Positions 61,079 through 64,000 of a DNA stretch of 64,000 nt are shown in pieces. The notes under the pieces were generated by a model, which saw only the letters and a list, made by a program, of their open reading frames with translations, was not told where the DNA came from and did no database searches. Positions within the stretch are counted from its first letter, which is position 1; each line of letters starts with the position of its first letter. This stretch comes from Lateolabrax maculatus (lineage: Eukaryota; Chordata; Actinopteri; Acropomatiformes; Lateolabracidae). The translations under genes were made by a program, and so were the position numbers. The stretch is from positions 14,295,001 to 14,359,000 of the forward strand of contig CM062218.1 of assembly GCA_031216445.1 (NCBI GenBank), read 5' to 3'.

Positions 61079-63703
61079 CTGACAGCTAGACAAGAAGTAA
61101 AGCTCTCATGCCTGACTTCTTGCAGAGCCGTAGCAAAATAATTTGCTCTCAATAATCCCTGATTGAATGTCTGGATGCTTGTATTTTTACAGTTATGCAG
61201 GAGGGAGATCATCTAAGGACAGACTGGGGTTGTGAGCAACCCAACAATATAACAGACTCAAACATTTAAGTTCATTATTATTGTCTGTTTAGAGTCTTAT
61301 TCAATGTAACAACACCCACCACAATAAATACTCAAAGTTTAAATGTTGCTCTGGCATCTCCTGTAACTAAAGCTTGTGCAAGCATCTATATTTATTATTT
61401 ATTCATTAAATAAAATAGTCACATATTCACATGAAAATGGAGTAAGGCAGATTGCTGGACTACTACACAGAGGTTGAAGGAAATAACCAACCTGATGGCC
61501 GTTGCTGTGGTATCGTAATCTGGTTTTGCAGATTCCTGAAATTATAAACATGGTATATGGTAAGAGGAAACATTCACATACGTTACAAGAGCCTTTAGTA
61601 TCATGTGAAAGCTTGCTGTACTTATATTAGCAAGAAGTCTCAAGCCCATTAGGAAAAATCATGGGACAGCTTAAGCTGAAGGCCTGACTTGCTTGCATAG
61701 GCATGTTTAGAAGCACCGAAAACAAGATTAAACGATAATGGTATTGTTTCGACTTACATCTCCCCATCATGAGGCCTATAAGCCATACATCTGTTTGCCT
61801 GCTAATGAGCACGGGTGCATTTCATGTGCACACAAATGAGCGTGTGGAAGTCTGTTTATTTATTCCCGTGCTGTGAACCAAATCATCTTTCAACTCACGT
61901 CTGTGTCTGCATGAGGGGCATGCTGGTGGTCTCATAGTTGTCGGGGTGGATGGGCGGCACCACCTCGCCGCTGACTGGGTTGAAGACGGGAAGGGTGGAG
62001 AGGGGCCAGGAAATCTCCCGGTTCTTAGACATGCTCCGCAGCTCCTTGCTGGACTTCTGGATGGAGCTGTGGTGAACCAGCTGGATGCTGGAGAGTGGAG
62101 AGGCAGTGCAGTTAACATGTATGAGCTTGTGTTGTTCTCATGGTGTTAATTTGTCTCATCCCGTGTGCATTGCTGTATCTGCGGCAATTCATTTGAAATA
62201 TCTGAATATGACATCAATTTGTATCTGCTATAGTGAGCTCTGCACTCAATTCATGCATGGATAACAGAAATATAGCATCCAGCCTTACCTATCACTGTAA
62301 CTTATCTGACTTATGGTGCAAAATATGATCTTAGTCTTTAAGATTTATCTATGTTTTAAGCAATTTGTTACTGCTACTGTATTAATTACCTACATCTGGT
62401 CATTGAATTTTTGAGCAGCCCATTGGATGAATGGATGTCAACACACAGATAAGCATATGAATGGTTATGAGAAAGCCGTCAATGACAACATAGATGACAA
62501 AACTGCAAATCAGAGAGAGAGTGGGGAGGGGACAGAAACAGACCCAAAATAAAGGAAAACACAGGAGAGGTAAAACACTTACTCTGGTGTTTGCATGTTT
62601 CTTTTTTCCCTAGAAACAAAACAAAATGGATGAATTAAATACTAATATTAATAGTTAAACAGACATGTACAAACAAGTGGATGGATTGTTGGGTGAAGAC
62701 GAGAGTGGGAATGATGATGGGACGTGGAACACTGAGTGAACGAGGGGGCACGTCTCTCCCAGCCTGTAAATGATGTAAAGGATTTATCGAGGGTGAATGG
62801 CTATCGATGTCATGGGTATGCTTCAAAACATCAAGATGGGAAAAGTTAACAGAAGCTGTGGAAGATATTCATGAGAAACTTAAAATAAATGAACCATACA
62901 ACTGGATGGTAATGACAAGCTGCAATTTCAGTCCAGATTATTGCTCTTCTCTAAATAGCCTGCACTATCCACCGTGTTTCTCATTCGGTTCTCAAATTCT
63001 TTCTGTGCATTCCTCAAATGTTTGTTGGGGTGTCTGGTGCAATATTTGTATAAAAATATAAGACCGAGCACACTTACACCCCTTCCCGTCTGCAGCACAT
63101 AGTGTAGCCGAGGATGAAGAAGAGGACTAGTGCCACAGCGGAGGGAACAGCCAGTGTGATAAGAAAGTCTGAAAAGTAGTCCCGGCTCTTCAGAGATTCA
63201 GAGGGGGGGCTGTAGTCCCCAAATTCAGGCAGGATCCCGGTGCCCGGGTCGGGACGGGTAATGTATACCGGGACCACTTTGTTGATGTCAACCTAAAGAA
63301 ACAAGTAGGAGTTAATTCAGCATTTGTGAACAATACTGCAGCTAAACTGAAAAAGCTGTGTCAGAGATGTGATTGTAGTTAAGCACAATGTTCAAAGACT
63401 GCATGTAGTCAAAAACACTGCTTATGTAGCACAAACAAGAGTAGTGCACTTGTTCCCCTCTTGCCTCTGCATTAAAGAACCTGCTATTTGTAATGAAATG
63501 TATTTTCAATTCAAGAAATTCTGAACAAGACAATCCTCACCAGAGAAATCTTACACCAATCGATGTGAAACTGAGCTCTGAACTTCTTGTCACAGCTGAT
63601 GACAGGCTCCATCTCCTGACTGCAGCGCAGCTGGTTATGTGGGCTTTCCACCTCCCGCAGGCACGACGAGAAGGGAACATCAGCACCAACCATCACATAT
63701 ACT
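60783..63703 (-). CDS. sgce: Epsilon-sarcoglycan, 3' part (six exons, 217 residues)
   Basis: Epsilon-sarcoglycan is a type I membrane glycoprotein of the dystrophin-associated complex, present in muscle, vessel wall and brain. Minus-strand exons in order: 63541-63703, 63078-63292, 62583-62609, 61899-62087, 61492-61535, 60783-60799. The first gives VYVMVGADVPFSSCLREVES with the four membrane-proximal cysteines (SSC, LRC, ISC, DWC). The second ends the ectodomain (LKSRDYFSDF) and holds the single membrane helix (LITLAVPSAVALVLFFILGY), then MCCRREGV. The 27-base exon encodes EKRNMQTP. The tail reads NREISWPLSTLPVFNP and ends GKWYS (human GKWYP). It is partial: the N-terminal exons lie beyond 64,000. 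All borders are GT-AG and the frame is continuous. Confidence 0.94.
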
Positions 63704-64000
63704 CTAGAGAGAGAGGAGGAGACAGAGAAATACAAGGCATGAGAGAAGAGAAGAGAAAATGGAGCCTTATTTTACATGTTTAGGCTGAGGCTTGTAACAG
63801 TCAGAGCATTTCTCCTCCACTGAGTGTTCTCCTGGATGCTTTCATCTTCCAAAACGTCAGCATGAATCTTTGATGCACGACTTATGGCAGTTCATGTGGG
63901 CTATTCCCCTCTGAAACAGACCAACTGACAGTGTCTGTCAGTGCTAACAGCAAAGTGTACTCATCTAATTCACAGCGAACTGTGGATCCCTAAGGCCCCA
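63704..64000 (-). other. sgce: sgce intron upstream of the first visible exon
   Basis: The acceptor before 63,703 follows a CT-rich tract. The visible exon begins with the third base of a Gly codon, so a preceding exon must end in phase 2. I do not see it within the window. Confidence 0.7.

Noticed and set aside
61084..61086. Alternative acceptor for the sgce alternative exon (TCTAG at about 61,086)
   Set aside because: Using it brings the frame to a stop after about 13 codons; the AG seven bases downstream keeps the frame through to the -LNL end.
1..64000. CRISPR arrays, operons, phage or plasmid genes
   Set aside because: The DNA is plainly vertebrate; the repeats are microsatellites and transposon remnants without spacer structure.

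Overview
The window comes from a ray-finned fish, most likely a spiny-rayed (percomorph) teleost. The genes are intron-rich and vertebrate, and their proteins lie close to human COL1A2, CASD1 and SGCE. The non-coding DNA is full of microsatellites and of dispersed repeats that I recognise from percomorph genomes. The gene order col1a2 > casd1 > < sgce is the conserved vertebrate block found on human 7q21. I found no bacterial, phage or viral genes.

Layout. Positions 1-25,760 hold no gene I can support: a tRNA-derived SINE, two fold-back repeats, another dispersed repeat, and many GA, GT and GAAA microsatellites. Positions 25,770-25,990 are the col1a2 promoter and leader: a reverse CCAAT box, a TATA box, two tiny upstream ORFs, and the collagen stem-loop around the start codon. 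Positions 25,990-44,023 carry complete col1a2 on the plus strand. I place all 51 coding exons with GT-AG borders and an unbroken frame, giving 1,355 residues. Its long 3'UTR runs to about 44,930. Positions 44,936-49,250 are repeat-rich, with a fold-back element at 46,745-47,358. Positions 49,399-57,917 carry complete casd1 on the plus strand: 18 coding exons and 792 residues, starting in a GC-rich, CpG-rich segment. Positions 60,749-63,703 carry the 3' part of sgce on the minus strand, convergent with casd1. Its upstream exons lie beyond the window.

The three genes do not form one pathway. col1a2 makes the alpha-2 chain of fibrillar type I collagen. casd1 makes the Golgi sialic-acid 9-O-acetyltransferase. 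sgce makes epsilon-sarcoglycan, a single-pass glycoprotein of the dystrophin-glycoprotein complex. The linkage is ancestral synteny.

The most interesting signals are: a 5-nt coding microexon in col1a2; the merging of human-type exons 14 and 15; a perfect 9-bp inverted repeat over the col1a2 start codon that also contains a 3-codon upstream ORF; apparent one-triplet shifts of the collagenase site and a cross-link lysine; a recent tandem duplication of a casd1 exon end; an overlapping upstream ORF at the casd1 start; and an alternative sgce C-terminus in which the last exon is read in two frames. I found no convincing wholly new biological system.
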